From the NCBI GenBank assembly GCA_023386315.1, contig JAEWJZ010000028.1, positions 186,001 to 250,000 on the forward strand: a stretch of 64,000 nucleotides of DNA, read 5' to 3'. The notes below the pieces were generated by a model that was not told the DNA's origin, ran no database searches, and saw nothing but the letters and a program-made list of their open reading frames with translations. The DNA is from Bacillota bacterium. Its GTDB lineage: Bacteria; Bacillota; Clostridia; Lachnospirales; Lachnospiraceae. Both the position numbers and the translations under genes were made by a program. Positions 9,483 to 17,460 of the stretch are shown here, in pieces; positions within the stretch are counted from its first letter, which is position 1; the number at the start of each line of letters is the position of its first letter.

Positions 9483-9887
9483 ATGAGCGATATTGAAAAG
9501 ATTCAATTTGGTAATCAGACGTTTGATCTGGTTGTCAAAGGTGTTGATCTCAACGATCAAGGCGGTACAATCACCTTCCAAAGGGGATCTGCTAACTTTG
9601 ATGATATTGAACACAATTTACAAAGCAACGGAGCAATCCGCCAGATTAATACATCTGGCAATGTTGATTGGAGTATAACCAATCTTGTATTTGATGGAAT
9701 TATAACCCAGAACCAAAACTATGACATAGGTAATGGCACAAAAGTCACAATATTAATCGCAAGATTTAGACTTCCTGACGTAAGGGAAGAATTAGAGAAA
9801 GCAAAAGAAGACTTGAAAAAGACTAAAGCTTTGGCAGATTATCTTTCTATGATGACTGGATACGATTTAGGAGGTGCTTTGTTATGA
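9483..9887 (+). CDS. Phage protein with C-terminal coiled coil
   Basis: A 134-residue protein starting MSDIEKIQFGNQTFDLVVKG. The first ~95 residues are beta-rich, and the end is a short charged helix (DVREELEKAKEDLKKTKALADYL). It overlaps the next small gene by 4 bases (ATGA), so both are translated together. The pair lies between fibre and holin genes, where tail-fibre-associated proteins are usual. No named family is recognised. Confidence 0.55.
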   Translation: MSDIEKIQFGNQTFDLVVKGVDLNDQGGTITFQRGSANFDDIEHNLQSNGAIRQINTSGNVDWSITNLVFDGIITQNQNYDIGNGTKVTILIARFRLPDVREELEKAKEDLKKTKALADYLSMMTGYDLGGALL

Positions 9888-10024
9888 ACAGTCCAAGGTA
9901 TGAAGAAGTAAAAATGTATTATGATGAAAAGTTATGGCCTAAACAGGCGGTATGGAATGCCGTAGGACGTTGGATTACGCCAGAAGAGTATAAGCTTATC
10001 ACAGGTGAGGACTATGTGAAATGA
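9884..10024 (+). CDS. XkdX-family small phage protein
   Basis: This 46-residue gene is too short for most ORF calls. It encodes a protein with the XkdX pattern: a short helix (YEEVKMYYDEKLW), a turn, then VGRWITPEEYKLITGEDY. XkdX-like proteins lie just upstream of the holin in PBSX-type and many Clostridial prophages; their role is unknown. The start overlaps the upstream stop as ATGA, with GGAGG about 9 bases before it. Family likeness and position agree well. Confidence 0.72.
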   Translation: MNSPRYEEVKMYYDEKLWPKQAVWNAVGRWITPEEYKLITGEDYVK

Positions 10025-10047
10025 TCAGAAGAGAAGGGAATATAGAG

Positions 10048-10488
10048 ATGGAAAAGATAAAGGCAATATTTATCACGGTATTTGGAGCATTATTCAGTTG
10101 GCTTGGAATCCTTGCCATTCCGGTGCTGTTGCTTGTTGGTATGAACATAATTGACTACGGCACAGGATTAACAGCAGCAAAATACCGCGAGCAGAAAGTA
10201 ACAAGCTATAGAAGCATAAGGGGAATTTACAAAAAGGTCTTTATGTGGGTACTTATTATTATAGGCTGGGTAATGGATATACTTATTAATTACACTGTGC
10301 AGTATATGGGACTTGGGATTAAAATACCGTTTATTGTTGCAACGGTAGTCACTGTCTGGTTAATCTGCAATGAGGTAATATCAACACTCGAAAATCTTAT
10401 TGATATAGGCGTGGACATTCCGCCGTTCCTGATGCCAATTGTTAAGCTAATAAAAGGGCAAGTGGAAGATAAAGCAAAAATAAACTAA
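10048..10488 (+). CDS. Phage holin (phage_holin_4 / toxin secretion family)
   Basis: From the ATG at 10048 the protein has 146 residues. I prefer it to the in-frame ATG at 10021, which overlaps the previous gene and has no clear ribosome site. It has an N-terminal hydrophobic segment (FSWLGILAIPVLLLVGMNIID), the family-like YGTGLTAAKYREQKVTSYRSIRGIYKKV loop, a second membrane segment (FMWVLIIIGWVMDILI) and a third (IPFIVATVVTVWLICNEVISTLEN). Holins make pores that release the endolysin. It lies directly before the endolysin. Confidence 0.88.
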   Translation: MEKIKAIFITVFGALFSWLGILAIPVLLLVGMNIIDYGTGLTAAKYREQKVTSYRSIRGIYKKVFMWVLIIIGWVMDILINYTVQYMGLGIKIPFIVATVVTVWLICNEVISTLENLIDIGVDIPPFLMPIVKLIKGQVEDKAKIN

Positions 10489-10494
10489 GCAGAG

Positions 10495-10520
10495 GGACCG
10501 GGTTATGCTCGGTCCTTTTT
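10495..10520 (+). terminator. Intrinsic terminator/attenuator between holin and endolysin
   Basis: GGACCG (10495-10500) pairs with CGGTCC (10510-10515) across a 9-base loop, followed by TTTTT. Because endolysin expression must follow, it probably adjusts the ratio of the two lysis proteins. Confidence 0.65.
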
Positions 10521-10536
10521 CATTGGAGGAATAACT

Positions 10537-11376
10537 ATGACAGCAGATCCAAAAAGACAAGCGGTATGCGGCAAATACGCAATCATAATCGGCAGAAATA
10601 TATATAACCAGAACTTGCGCGATTATTGCTATACGCCATACAAAGACGGTAAGTATTACAGTGATTGCAGCAGTTCTATAAGCTACGCTTACAAAGAAGC
10701 AGGCTGCGGATTTGGAATCTTGAACACAGCAGGAATGTACACATCATATAAACTGACAACCATTGACGCAGACATAGCGGACGGCATACCGGATACTTCC
10801 AGGCTTCGCCCCGGTGATATGTTGCTATTCGCAGGCACAGATGCAAGCAGACCAGAAAAGATAGGCCATGTTGAAATGTATTGCGGTAATGGTATTATCT
10901 GCGGTCATGGCAGCGGAAACCCGTCTTACAAGGACCTTGTGGCATACTGCAAGAGTAGATACAACTCATGGGCCATCGGCGGCTGGCGTAAGGGCCTTGT
11001 ATGTGTGCGTAGATACATTCAGGACGATGTGGCACAGCAGCCGGAACCGGTTAAAAAGTCAGGCTGGGAAAAAGGATCAGACGGTTGGCATTTCTACCTT
11101 GGCAACACTGGTGAACCGGTCCGCAACAGCTGGTATCTTGACGTTGATGGCAAGTGGTACTGGTTCAATGCTGCCGGGATCATGGTAACAAATGTTTGGT
11201 ATCAGTATGAGGGTAATTGGTATTATCTCGGCGAAGATGGAGCCATGGTCAAAGGATTAAAGTACATTGACGGTAAGTTCTATTATCTGGACCAGAACGG
11301 CAGAATGGCAACAAAGGAAGTGGTATTTACTCCTGACAATGATGGAGCATTGAAATACCCCGGACTTGTATCATAA
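10537..11376 (+). CDS. Endolysin: NlpC/P60 peptidase with cell-wall-binding repeats
   Basis: The 279-residue protein starts with an NlpC/P60-type cysteine peptidase domain: catalytic Cys44 in YSDCSSS, the LRPGDMLLF loop at ~90-98, and His111 in IGHVEMYCGNG with a further GHGSG. Residues ~170-265 are aromatic repeats (DGWHFYLGNTGEPVRN, GKWYWFNAAGIMVTN, GNWYYLGEDGAMVKG, GKFYYLDQNGRMATK), like choline-binding-type wall anchors. It would cut peptide bonds in peptidoglycan at lysis. GGAGG precedes the start. Confidence 0.9.
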   Translation: MTADPKRQAVCGKYAIIIGRNIYNQNLRDYCYTPYKDGKYYSDCSSSISYAYKEAGCGFGILNTAGMYTSYKLTTIDADIADGIPDTSRLRPGDMLLFAGTDASRPEKIGHVEMYCGNGIICGHGSGNPSYKDLVAYCKSRYNSWAIGGWRKGLVCVRRYIQDDVAQQPEPVKKSGWEKGSDGWHFYLGNTGEPVRNSWYLDVDGKWYWFNAAGIMVTNVWYQYEGNWYYLGEDGAMVKGLKYIDGKFYYLDQNGRMATKEVVFTPDNDGALKYPGLVS

Positions 11377-11402
11377 ATTGATTGAATGAAAGGAGCAACA
11401 CA

Positions 11403-12518
11403 ATGAGTTATCCAGAAACAATCACAAGAGATGAAAAGTATCTGCAGGCAATAGCCACAGGATCAGAAGCGGGGCTTCCTGATGATATAACAAGGGAAGA
11501 AAGTTATAAGAGGCAAATTGTTAAGAAGGTTTCGGAATTGCAAACCGGAGTTAAGCCAACTAATTATTTGTATGTTGCAAAGAATGGCAACGACACAACC
11601 GGAACCGGCGCAGCTGAAAAACCATTTTTTACAGTTCAACACGCGATTGATTCAGCAAGTACAGGAACTACAGTCTTTATATTTCCGGGTACATACACAG
11701 AGAATATAACTCTTAAAGCTGGCGTATCCCTAACTTCACCAGTAAAATTCGGCGTTTACATTGTCGGGAACCTTTCGTCTGAGTTTACTGGAACGGTGGT
11801 ATGCGACGGAATTATATTTCAATCAAGCACTGGCATCACAGTTGCGTTTTCCGGCACCGGCGCGCAGAACTTGCAGCTTGTTAATGGCTGTAGCGTAAAC
11901 TCTGGATCCGGTGATGCTTTCCGGTGGACCAACACAAACTCTGCGAGCAAGATATACTTTGAAGACGGCACTTGTAATGTTTCTGCGTCTGGATCATCTG
12001 CAAGGTGCTTTTATAGTGCAACAGGATCCGCAGGAAGCTTTATTGCAAACCGTGTCAGCTTTAAGGTTAATAATGCTAACAATGTATGCCTTGCCATCGG
12101 CGGCGCAGTAGGATTTACTCACACAGCTGATATGGTAAACGGTCAGGCTGTTGTATCAGATACAGCAACATATACCTCCGCCACAGTGTCGCACACAACA
12201 ACCTCGGTACCGTCAGTAGTCACGAATTCAACCGGACTTACAACCTTGCTTAATTGTATCCAGATCGGAACGTCAGTGCCTATGGTAGACGGTGCGGGAG
12301 CTTTTGCAGAAGCGGCTATTGTTTATCCATCGACAGGCAAGGGAACGGCATCTACGCTAAACGGCGGCGCAGGCGCAATCATTATCAACATGGCCTCAAT
12401 TAAACTGAGATCAGGTGACTTGAAACCAACGGTACAGGACGGACTTCTTGAATACAACGGAACTGATCTTTATTTCACGGTTGGAACTACAAGAAAGAAA
12501 GTCACCCTTGCGACTTAA
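11403..12518 (+). CDS. Phage right-handed beta-helix (DUF1565-like) protein
   Basis: I choose the ATG at 11403 because AAAGGAG lies 7 bases upstream; the in-frame ATG at 11382 lacks this. The 371-residue protein has a short helical start (DEKYLQAIATGSE), then NYLYVAKNGNDTTGTGAAEKPFFTVQHAID, the usual opening of parallel beta-helix proteins, and long runs of Gly/Ser/Thr/Val. Its place after the endolysin, closed by a terminator, is odd for a tail spike and fits either a late spike or a cargo gene. It has no signal peptide. Confidence 0.6.
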   Translation: MSYPETITRDEKYLQAIATGSEAGLPDDITREESYKRQIVKKVSELQTGVKPTNYLYVAKNGNDTTGTGAAEKPFFTVQHAIDSASTGTTVFIFPGTYTENITLKAGVSLTSPVKFGVYIVGNLSSEFTGTVVCDGIIFQSSTGITVAFSGTGAQNLQLVNGCSVNSGSGDAFRWTNTNSASKIYFEDGTCNVSASGSSARCFYSATGSAGSFIANRVSFKVNNANNVCLAIGGAVGFTHTADMVNGQAVVSDTATYTSATVSHTTTSVPSVVTNSTGLTTLLNCIQIGTSVPMVDGAGAFAEAAIVYPSTGKGTASTLNGGAGAIIINMASIKLRSGDLKPTVQDGLLEYNGTDLYFTVGTTRKKVTLAT

Positions 12519-12533
12519 TACGTATATTTTTAA

Positions 12534-12564
12534 GGCGGTTTCCATATCGGGACCGCCTTTTTTT
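12534..12564 (+). terminator. Strong intrinsic terminator ending the prophage late operon
   Basis: GGCGGT (12534-12539) pairs with ACCGCC (12552-12557), followed by seven T residues. It closes the morphogenesis and lysis operon, and is a natural right limit for phage structural genes. Confidence 0.85.
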
Positions 12565-12646
12565 GCTTTATATATGGAATTATTTACCATAAAATATATG
12601 ATAATCTTCGTGTTAATATCTATAAAAAACACCACGGAGGACACCT

Positions 12647-13417
12647 ATGATACCGGTATATATCTGCGATGACGAAACACAACACCTTAAATTATTGAAA
12701 AAAATGATAACCGAAATTATCACATCTGAAGAACTCCACGAAATTAAAATTGTTTGCGCGACCAAAGAACCTATGGAAATACTCGACAAAGTGAGCGAAA
12801 ATGAGCCGGCTGTTTATTTTTTAGATGTTGAATTAGGCGAAAACAAAATAAGTGGACTTGAATTGGCTGCCAGAATCAGGAAAATCAATAATAGCGCCTC
12901 GATTATAATGATAACAAGTTATAATTTTGCCTTAGAAACTTACCGGATGAAAATCGGCGTAACAGACTATATTATGAAAGTTGATCCCGATGTTGTGGCA
13001 AAAAGAATCAAGGAGTGCCTGATAGATATTGAAATGTCAATGCAAGAGCCTAAAACAGAAGAAAATATATATCTTAATGTCTCTGGATCTTATGAAATAG
13101 ATGTGAACGATATTTATTACATAAATGTCATACCAGATATGAAACGGAAAGCAGTAATCCACAGAAAAACCGGGCAAACAATTGTTACAATGTCCCTTAA
13201 AGATATAATGCAGCAGCGGCACATTTCTACCCTTTTACGCTGTGACAGGTCGCACATAGTAAATATAAATTATATTAATAATATTGACCACGAAAATAAC
13301 CAAATTGTTATGGTAACTGGTGAAAGAATCCCCGTATCGTGGCGCTGCATTAAAGATATAGAGCGAAAGCTTGCTTTTTACACTCAACATAGTTTGGTCA
13401 TATCGTCAAAAATGTGA
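12647..13417 (+). CDS. LytTR-family response regulator (AgrA/VirR type), orphan
   Basis: The 256-residue protein has an N-terminal receiver domain: acidic pocket Asp8/Asp9 (CDDE), phospho-acceptor Asp60 in VYFLDVELG, and TS near 105 in MITSYNF. A C-terminal LytTR DNA-binding domain follows (residues ~140-240: NVSGSYEIDVNDIYYIN, FLxxxRSHIVNINYI-like RCDRSHIVNINYI). GGAGG precedes the ATG by 7 bases. Unlike agr or lyt systems, no histidine kinase gene is near. It may be phage cargo or a host gene at the insertion edge. Confidence 0.85.
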   Translation: MIPVYICDDETQHLKLLKKMITEIITSEELHEIKIVCATKEPMEILDKVSENEPAVYFLDVELGENKISGLELAARIRKINNSASIIMITSYNFALETYRMKIGVTDYIMKVDPDVVAKRIKECLIDIEMSMQEPKTEENIYLNVSGSYEIDVNDIYYINVIPDMKRKAVIHRKTGQTIVTMSLKDIMQQRHISTLLRCDRSHIVNINYINNIDHENNQIVMVTGERIPVSWRCIKDIERKLAFYTQHSLVISSKM

Positions 13418-13426
13418 ATTGAAATA

Positions 13427-13460
13427 TGCACTGAGCGTATTAAATTTTACGTTCAGTGCA
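13427..13460. repeat. 13-bp inverted repeat after the response regulator
   Basis: Arms 13427-13439 and 13448-13460 are complementary apart from one G-T pair, with an 8-base loop. No T tract follows, so it is not a classic terminator; it may protect the mRNA end or act as a protein site. The rest of the 350-base gap is A+T rich and includes the TTACCATA-type repeats at 13506-13524. Confidence 0.5.
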
Positions 13461-13609
13461 GTGTCAATCCGCTTTCTTAACAAATTTATAATTATTATTG
13501 GAAATAATTACCATATTTACCATATTATTACTTTGATTTATAATTTCAACCAGTTATAATTTACTTATAAGTCACGTGACAAAATGTTAACAAATAATAT
13601 CTAACGCTA

Positions 13610-13638
13610 TTGACAAGACGAACGTACGTTCTTATAAT
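13610..13638 (+). promoter_or_regulatory. SigA promoter with palindromic operator in the spacer
   Basis: TTGACA (13610-13615) and TATAAT (13633-13638) are both perfect and 17 bases apart. The spacer carries the perfect 12-bp palindrome GAACGTACGTTC (13620-13631). Extended by one base on each side it matches the Bacillus-type LexA box CGAAC-N4-GTTYG at all but the last position; some TetR operators look similar. It drives the small gene at 13769. Confidence 0.75.
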
Positions 13639-13768
13639 TATAATCATAAACTGTAAGGGGGTATCGAAAATAGAAACTGGCGAGGGAGGAATGTAAAAGA
13701 ATAATCGGTACATGCGGACAATTTTTTTCGTGGTTTTATGCGATGCGACACCAAGGAGGCTAGAGGGT

Positions 13769-13930
13769 ATGTGTTCAGAGGGAGAGAAAGTATGGGAGAT
13801 TTACAAAAACATTTTAACTCTAACTGATTGTGAGTTTGATTATTTATGTAAGAAGTTAATCAATGTTCGCAACCAGCATGTTGATAATTTTGTAAGTATT
13901 GCGGCTCGAAAACGTAAATCTTTATACTAA
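13769..13930 (+). CDS. Small protein of unknown function under an operator-bearing promoter
   Basis: I place the start at 13769 because AAGGAGG lies 9 bases upstream. The 53-residue product is helical, charged and soluble, with two early Cys residues (one at position 2) and a basic end (AARKRKSLY). There is no membrane segment. It lies ~130 bases after a very strong promoter whose spacer is a LexA- or TetR-like palindrome, and is followed by a strong terminator, so it forms a one-gene transcription unit. I recognise no family; a damage- or drug-induced small protein is an inference from the operator only. Confidence 0.55.
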   Translation: MCSEGEKVWEIYKNILTLTDCEFDYLCKKLINVRNQHVDNFVSIAARKRKSLY

Positions 13931-13939
13931 AATTTATTA

Positions 13940-13972
13940 AAAAAGAGTGTGCTATCAAGTCACACTCTTTTT
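13940..13972. terminator. Intrinsic terminator after the small gene
   Basis: A 12-bp perfect stem (13940-13951 with 13961-13972) with A-tract before and T-tract after can end transcription on either strand. The ~250 bases after it hold only the CATTGTGAG repeat described separately. Confidence 0.85.
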
Positions 13973-14145
13973 CGTTGTCAATGCCCACCGTTTGTCAACC
14001 CCGTGTAAATGTCATGATATTGCATTTTATGGTTTAACAAAAAACAATATTTTTGTGTTTCTTTTAAAGCAGCTTATTTACCCTTGATTTTATAGCGTTC
14101 AATGGCTTTTTGTGCTATTGTATAGTAAGGTAACGATAAACCACT

Positions 14146-14175
14146 CATTGTGAGATTTGTGTCGAAATCTGTCGA
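14146..14175. repeat. 30-bp dispersed repeat, copy 1
   Basis: The 30 bases starting CATTGTGAGATTTGTGTCGAA recur at 16074-16103 with a single mismatch by eye. Copy 1 lies ~50 bases before the broken DUF1016 gene. It is intergenic in both places and could be a mobile-element end, a recombination site or a promoter element. Confidence 0.6.
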
Positions 14176-14224
14176 AAATAAAGTGGGAATTTGTTGAACC
14201 ATGTTTAAGAGAGGAGTTGATAGT

Positions 14225-15240
14225 ATGGATAATAAAATTATTAAACCGTTAGTAGGTGAAATAAGAAATATTCTTGATACAGCAAGGAGAAATATTGCAA
14301 GAGAAGTTAATAACGAATTAATCGTTTCCTATTGGAAGATTGGGGAGATTATAATTCGTTACGAGCAAAATGATAGTATTCGAGCTGAGTATGGGGTACA
14401 AACACTAAAACAACTTTCTAAGACATTGACTGCTGAATTTGGAAAGGGATTTTCCCGGTCCAATTTGCAGAATATGAGATCATTCTATATGAATTATGAA
14501 AAATGCCAGACGCTGTCTGGCAAATTGAGTTGGTCTCATTATTGCGAACTATTAAGTATTGCAGAAAAAGATAAACGTAGCTTTTATGAAAGAGAAGCAG
14601 TTAATTCAAATTGGTCTGTACGAGAATTAAAACGACAAATTAATACTTCGTTATATGAACGGCTGTTGCTATCAAAAGGTGAAGTAAATAGACAGGAAGT
14701 ATTAAAGTTAGCAACAAATGGAATTGAAATTACAGAACCTAAAGATATTATTAAGGATCCATATGTATTTGAGTTTCTTGGGATACCTGAAGATAAACCA
14801 GTGTTGGAAAGTGATTTAGAAAAAGCGCTTGTGGATCAAATTGAAAAATTTCTCCTTGAATTGGGAAGAGGTTTTATGTTTGTGGGAACACATGAATAAC
14901 AATAAATAATACCCATTATTATGCAGATATGGTTTTCTATAATAAACCTTTAAAGTCATATGTTATCATAGAGTTAAAAACAACCAAACTTATGCCAGAA
15001 GCAGCAGGTCAGTTGAATATGTACTTAAATTATTATGAGAATGAAGTAAATGATGAAGGTGATAATAAACCGATAGGTATTATTCTTTGTACCGATAAAG
15101 ATTCGCTGACTGCTGAATATGCATTAGGTGGCCTATCAAGTAATATTTTTGCTTCAAAATATACTTATTATATTCCTGGTAAAGAACAGCTAATTGCGGA
15201 GGTTGAAAAGGTAATTAAAATGTGGCATGATAAGGAATAA
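14225..15240 (+). pseudogene. Frameshifted DUF1016 / YhcG-type PDDEXK nuclease
   Basis: The first frame (start 14225, GAGGAG upstream) encodes the DUF1016 N-terminal helical domain (YWKIGEIIIRYEQ, FGKGFSRSNLQNMRSFY, LSWSHYCELL), then the nuclease start PYVFEFLGIPED and LGRGFMFVGTHE, and stops at 14897. The second frame continues the same domain: ITINNTHYYADMVFYNK, VIIELKT (the ELK of PDDEXK), GQLNMYLNYY, PIGIILCTDKD. The shift corresponds to loss of 1 (or 4) bases near 14893, inside the nuclease core. Intact relatives occur in mobile and defence contexts. As it stands no full nuclease is made. Confidence 0.85.
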
Positions 15241-15362
15241 TGAAACACAATAAGAACTTATTATTTGTTGGATTTATGACAGGGGTGGAGAAATAACATT
15301 TAAGATTGTATTTCTGTTGATAAAGTTTAAGCCGATAGATTTGGTGTTATAGGGAGAATTGA

Positions 15363-15884
15363 ATGGGGAAAATATTAGGATCTTGGAGTGGAATGCGAAA
15401 ATATCTTGAGCAGGAAATGCTTGCAGACAGTTTGCACGGACGGGTTCGATATAACTGTACTACTTATGTTGGCATGGATGGATGTCATATTTTCGAAGTC
15501 TATATTGATAACAAACTGGTAAAACGGTTTTCTTGGGAGACAGTGAATACTTATTTTATTGAAAAAGGATATAAAAAAAATCTAAATCACTTTGGTATAG
15601 GCGAATACTGGGATGAGTTTTGGGCACTCATGGATTCTGTTCCAATGCAAGCAAGACAGGAATATACGGATAATGAATTCTGTAAGTCATTGGAGATTTA
15701 CCGAAATCAAAGTATTCAGGACAGCATTCAATCTGAAAATCCATTAGTAAGAATGTTTGCTGTGTTAGATAGACGAGTTGGTAAAAGAAGCCTCGGAAAG
15801 ATGAAAGAAACGATGGAGGAGCAAAGCGAATGGCTTCAACAGTTCTATAGGTTAAGGTTAAATATAGAAAATTATGAAGAATAA
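15363..15884 (+). CDS. Hypothetical protein (SF0329-like)
   Basis: A 173-residue soluble protein starting MGKILGSWSGMRKYLEQEMLADSLHGRVRYNCTTY. This opening, with a short helix, then GRVRY and a Thr-Tyr pair, resembles what is annotated as the SF0329 family in Clostridia. The centre is aromatic (FGIGEYWDEFWALMDS), and the end is a helix-rich charged tail (VLDRRVGKRSLGKMKETMEEQ). GGGAGAATTGA precedes the ATG. There is no catalytic motif or membrane segment. The family name is from memory and function is unknown. Confidence 0.5.
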   Translation: MGKILGSWSGMRKYLEQEMLADSLHGRVRYNCTTYVGMDGCHIFEVYIDNKLVKRFSWETVNTYFIEKGYKKNLNHFGIGEYWDEFWALMDSVPMQARQEYTDNEFCKSLEIYRNQSIQDSIQSENPLVRMFAVLDRRVGKRSLGKMKETMEEQSEWLQQFYRLRLNIENYEE

Positions 15885-15893
15885 GAAGCAGAC

Positions 15894-15962
15894 TGCACGG
15901 TGGCTGCTGTAGGTAATAATGAATATGGCCAGAGTGATGTTAGCGGCCGGCGTGGTATCTAA
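15894..15962 (+). pseudogene. RCC1-like repeat fragment
   Basis: The frame from 15894 reads CTVAAVGNNEYGQSDVSGRRGI then stop. This is the signature of one RCC1 blade (VAVGNNEYGQ-x-DVSGW), without start, stop context or further blades. It is a scrap of a larger RCC1-like protein. The remaining bases to 16358 hold the second CATTGTGAG repeat and a bulged palindrome, and no gene I can support. Confidence 0.55.
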
Positions 15963-16073
15963 CTGCCTGGCGAAGGCTCCAACGGGGATCTATCTTCAAT
16001 AAGTATTAGTTAATCGATTGTCTACGCCAAGGACAAAGTGCGTCTTTCAGGAATCTGTATTATAGCATCAACA

Positions 16074-16103
16074 CATTGTGAGATTTGTGTCGAAATATGT
16101 CGA
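16074..16103. repeat. 30-bp dispersed repeat, copy 2
   Basis: Second copy of the element at 14146-14175 (C/A difference at one base). Together the two copies bracket the broken nuclease gene, the SF0329-like gene and the RCC1 scrap. Confidence 0.6.
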
Positions 16104-16218
16104 GTAAAATAGCAAATGGTAATGTACGTTTCATATTTTTCCAGTAGATAAACAATTCTTAAGAAATATAGGTTGGCGCAAAGGTGGAACTGTATGCTTT
16201 GGTTATCATTATTACACA

Positions 16219-16244
16219 CTCAAGGCATACAGAATTCTGTTGCC
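16219..16244. repeat. CAAGGCATACAGAA repeat with bulged palindrome
   Basis: CTCAAGGCATACAGAA at 16219-16234 recurs at 17337 and in variant form at 42604. Here it runs into TTCTGTTGCC, making a near-perfect hairpin (GGCA-T-ACAGAA with TTCTGT-TGCC, one bulged T). No T tract follows. Confidence 0.5.
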
Positions 16245-16358
16245 TGATAGAGCGGGGGTAAAGCTTTGCAAATAAAAAATATAAGACGTGTTGAAAGAAA
16301 CTGAACGTAGAGCGATCTTTGAGTAGAGAAAAAAGATGACATTGGTTAGAAGATTATA

Positions 16359-17224
16359 ATGAAGGCAGACGAACTATTCGCTTTGATAAAATCAGGAACT
16401 ACTGAATTTCGTGAACATGATATTGAGGGTACATTCATAAATAAAATTTAAGCGGTCTTCACTTAGAACAATGTTTTTTTGTTGCGGACTTTTCCGGTGC
16501 AAATCTAACAAAAACAGTATTTGATAAATGTAATCTGAAGACATGTAATTTTAGCTATTGCAATCTTGATGATTCATCATTTGAAAATAATTGTCTTGAT
16601 GCTACAGAATTTAAATTTGTGCAATTTATAAATCTTACTTTTAATAACAACTCAGCTTATGGGTGTGATTTTACAAAAGATTTACTAGAAGATATGCGAT
16701 TTACCAATTATCCCGGTTTTCATATCGCCAAGATTAAAGCAGGGTGGTTTGATATCCAATTAGCGGATAGAGTTAAATACATAATCGTCACCGCTTCTGA
16801 TTATCTGTGTAATGATGCTCCTTATGAGTTCCTTTCAGCAATTAATGAATTATGCATTGTCAATCCAAATGACACATGTAAAACCAAATGGTTATGTTGG
16901 GATGAAGAACCGGGCGCTTATATTTGGAGGTTAGAAAGGCAAAACGATATAATCAAAGTTAGTGTATACACATCAAAGAGAGATTCATGTGATATAGGTT
17001 CCGAAGATAGACTACGGCTTGAAGCCGAAGAAATTAACAGCGTTGTTTTTGAAACTTCTGGCGATTTTCTTGGGTTTATAAAAGAAGTTGCTGAATCCTT
17101 TGAGAAAATCAGACAACTTGAAATAGACGACAAATATTATAAAAAAGAATGGGGTCTATTTCCAGATGCGGAAATAGACAAATTAAAATCATTCATTCAG
17201 ACAATAAAGAAAAAAAGAATTTAA
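16359..17224 (+). pseudogene. Frameshifted pentapeptide-repeat protein
   Basis: The ATG at 16359 opens MKADELFALIKSGTTEFREHD, then stops at 16449. The neighbouring frame is open from 16445 and reads LSGLHLEQCFFVADFSGANLTKT, VFDKCNLKTCNFSYCNLDDSSFEN, the A-x-L / C-x-F rhythm of pentapeptide repeats. It continues as a ~200-residue non-repeat domain to 17224 (GFHIAKIKAGWFDIQLADRVKYIIV). Loss of 1 or 4 bases near 16445-16450 explains the break. Only the C-terminal part could still be made. Function of the intact protein is unknown. Confidence 0.7.
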
Positions 17225-17268
17225 ATTTTATTTTCTGTTGATCTGATCTAAGAAGATTTTATGAAGCA

Positions 17269-17311
17269 ATACCTTTCACCAAGGGGATACCTTTCACCAA
17301 GGGGATACCTT
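17269..17311. repeat. 18-bp tandem repeat
   Basis: The unit ATACCTTTCACCAAGGGG occurs twice in a row, followed by ATACCTT. It lies in the gap between the pentapeptide-repeat pseudogene and kptA. Function unknown. Confidence 0.75.
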
Positions 17312-17336
17312 ATTTATACGGCATCTTTATTAACTG

Positions 17337-17376
17337 TTCAAGGCATACAGAAATAATTGCGAAATGTGTCAAAATA
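17337..17376. repeat. TTCAAGGCATACAGAAATAATTGC dispersed repeat
   Basis: The first 24 bases (TTCAAGGCAT then ACAGAAATAATTGC) reappear with two changes at 42604-42627, and the following GAAA-TGT-TC-AAAATA pattern is also shared. The position is ~80 bases before kptA, so it may carry a promoter. Confidence 0.5.
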
Positions 17377-17460
17377 ATGCACATTAAATTTTAGGTGAGA
17401 TGAAAAGTGGATTTACCAGAATGGTGGAAGAATATAGGCAGAAAGGGATGTGATATTAGA

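Noticed and set aside
17269..17311. CRISPR-like repeat
   Set aside because: Only two adjacent 18-bp units with no spacers and no cas genes in the window.
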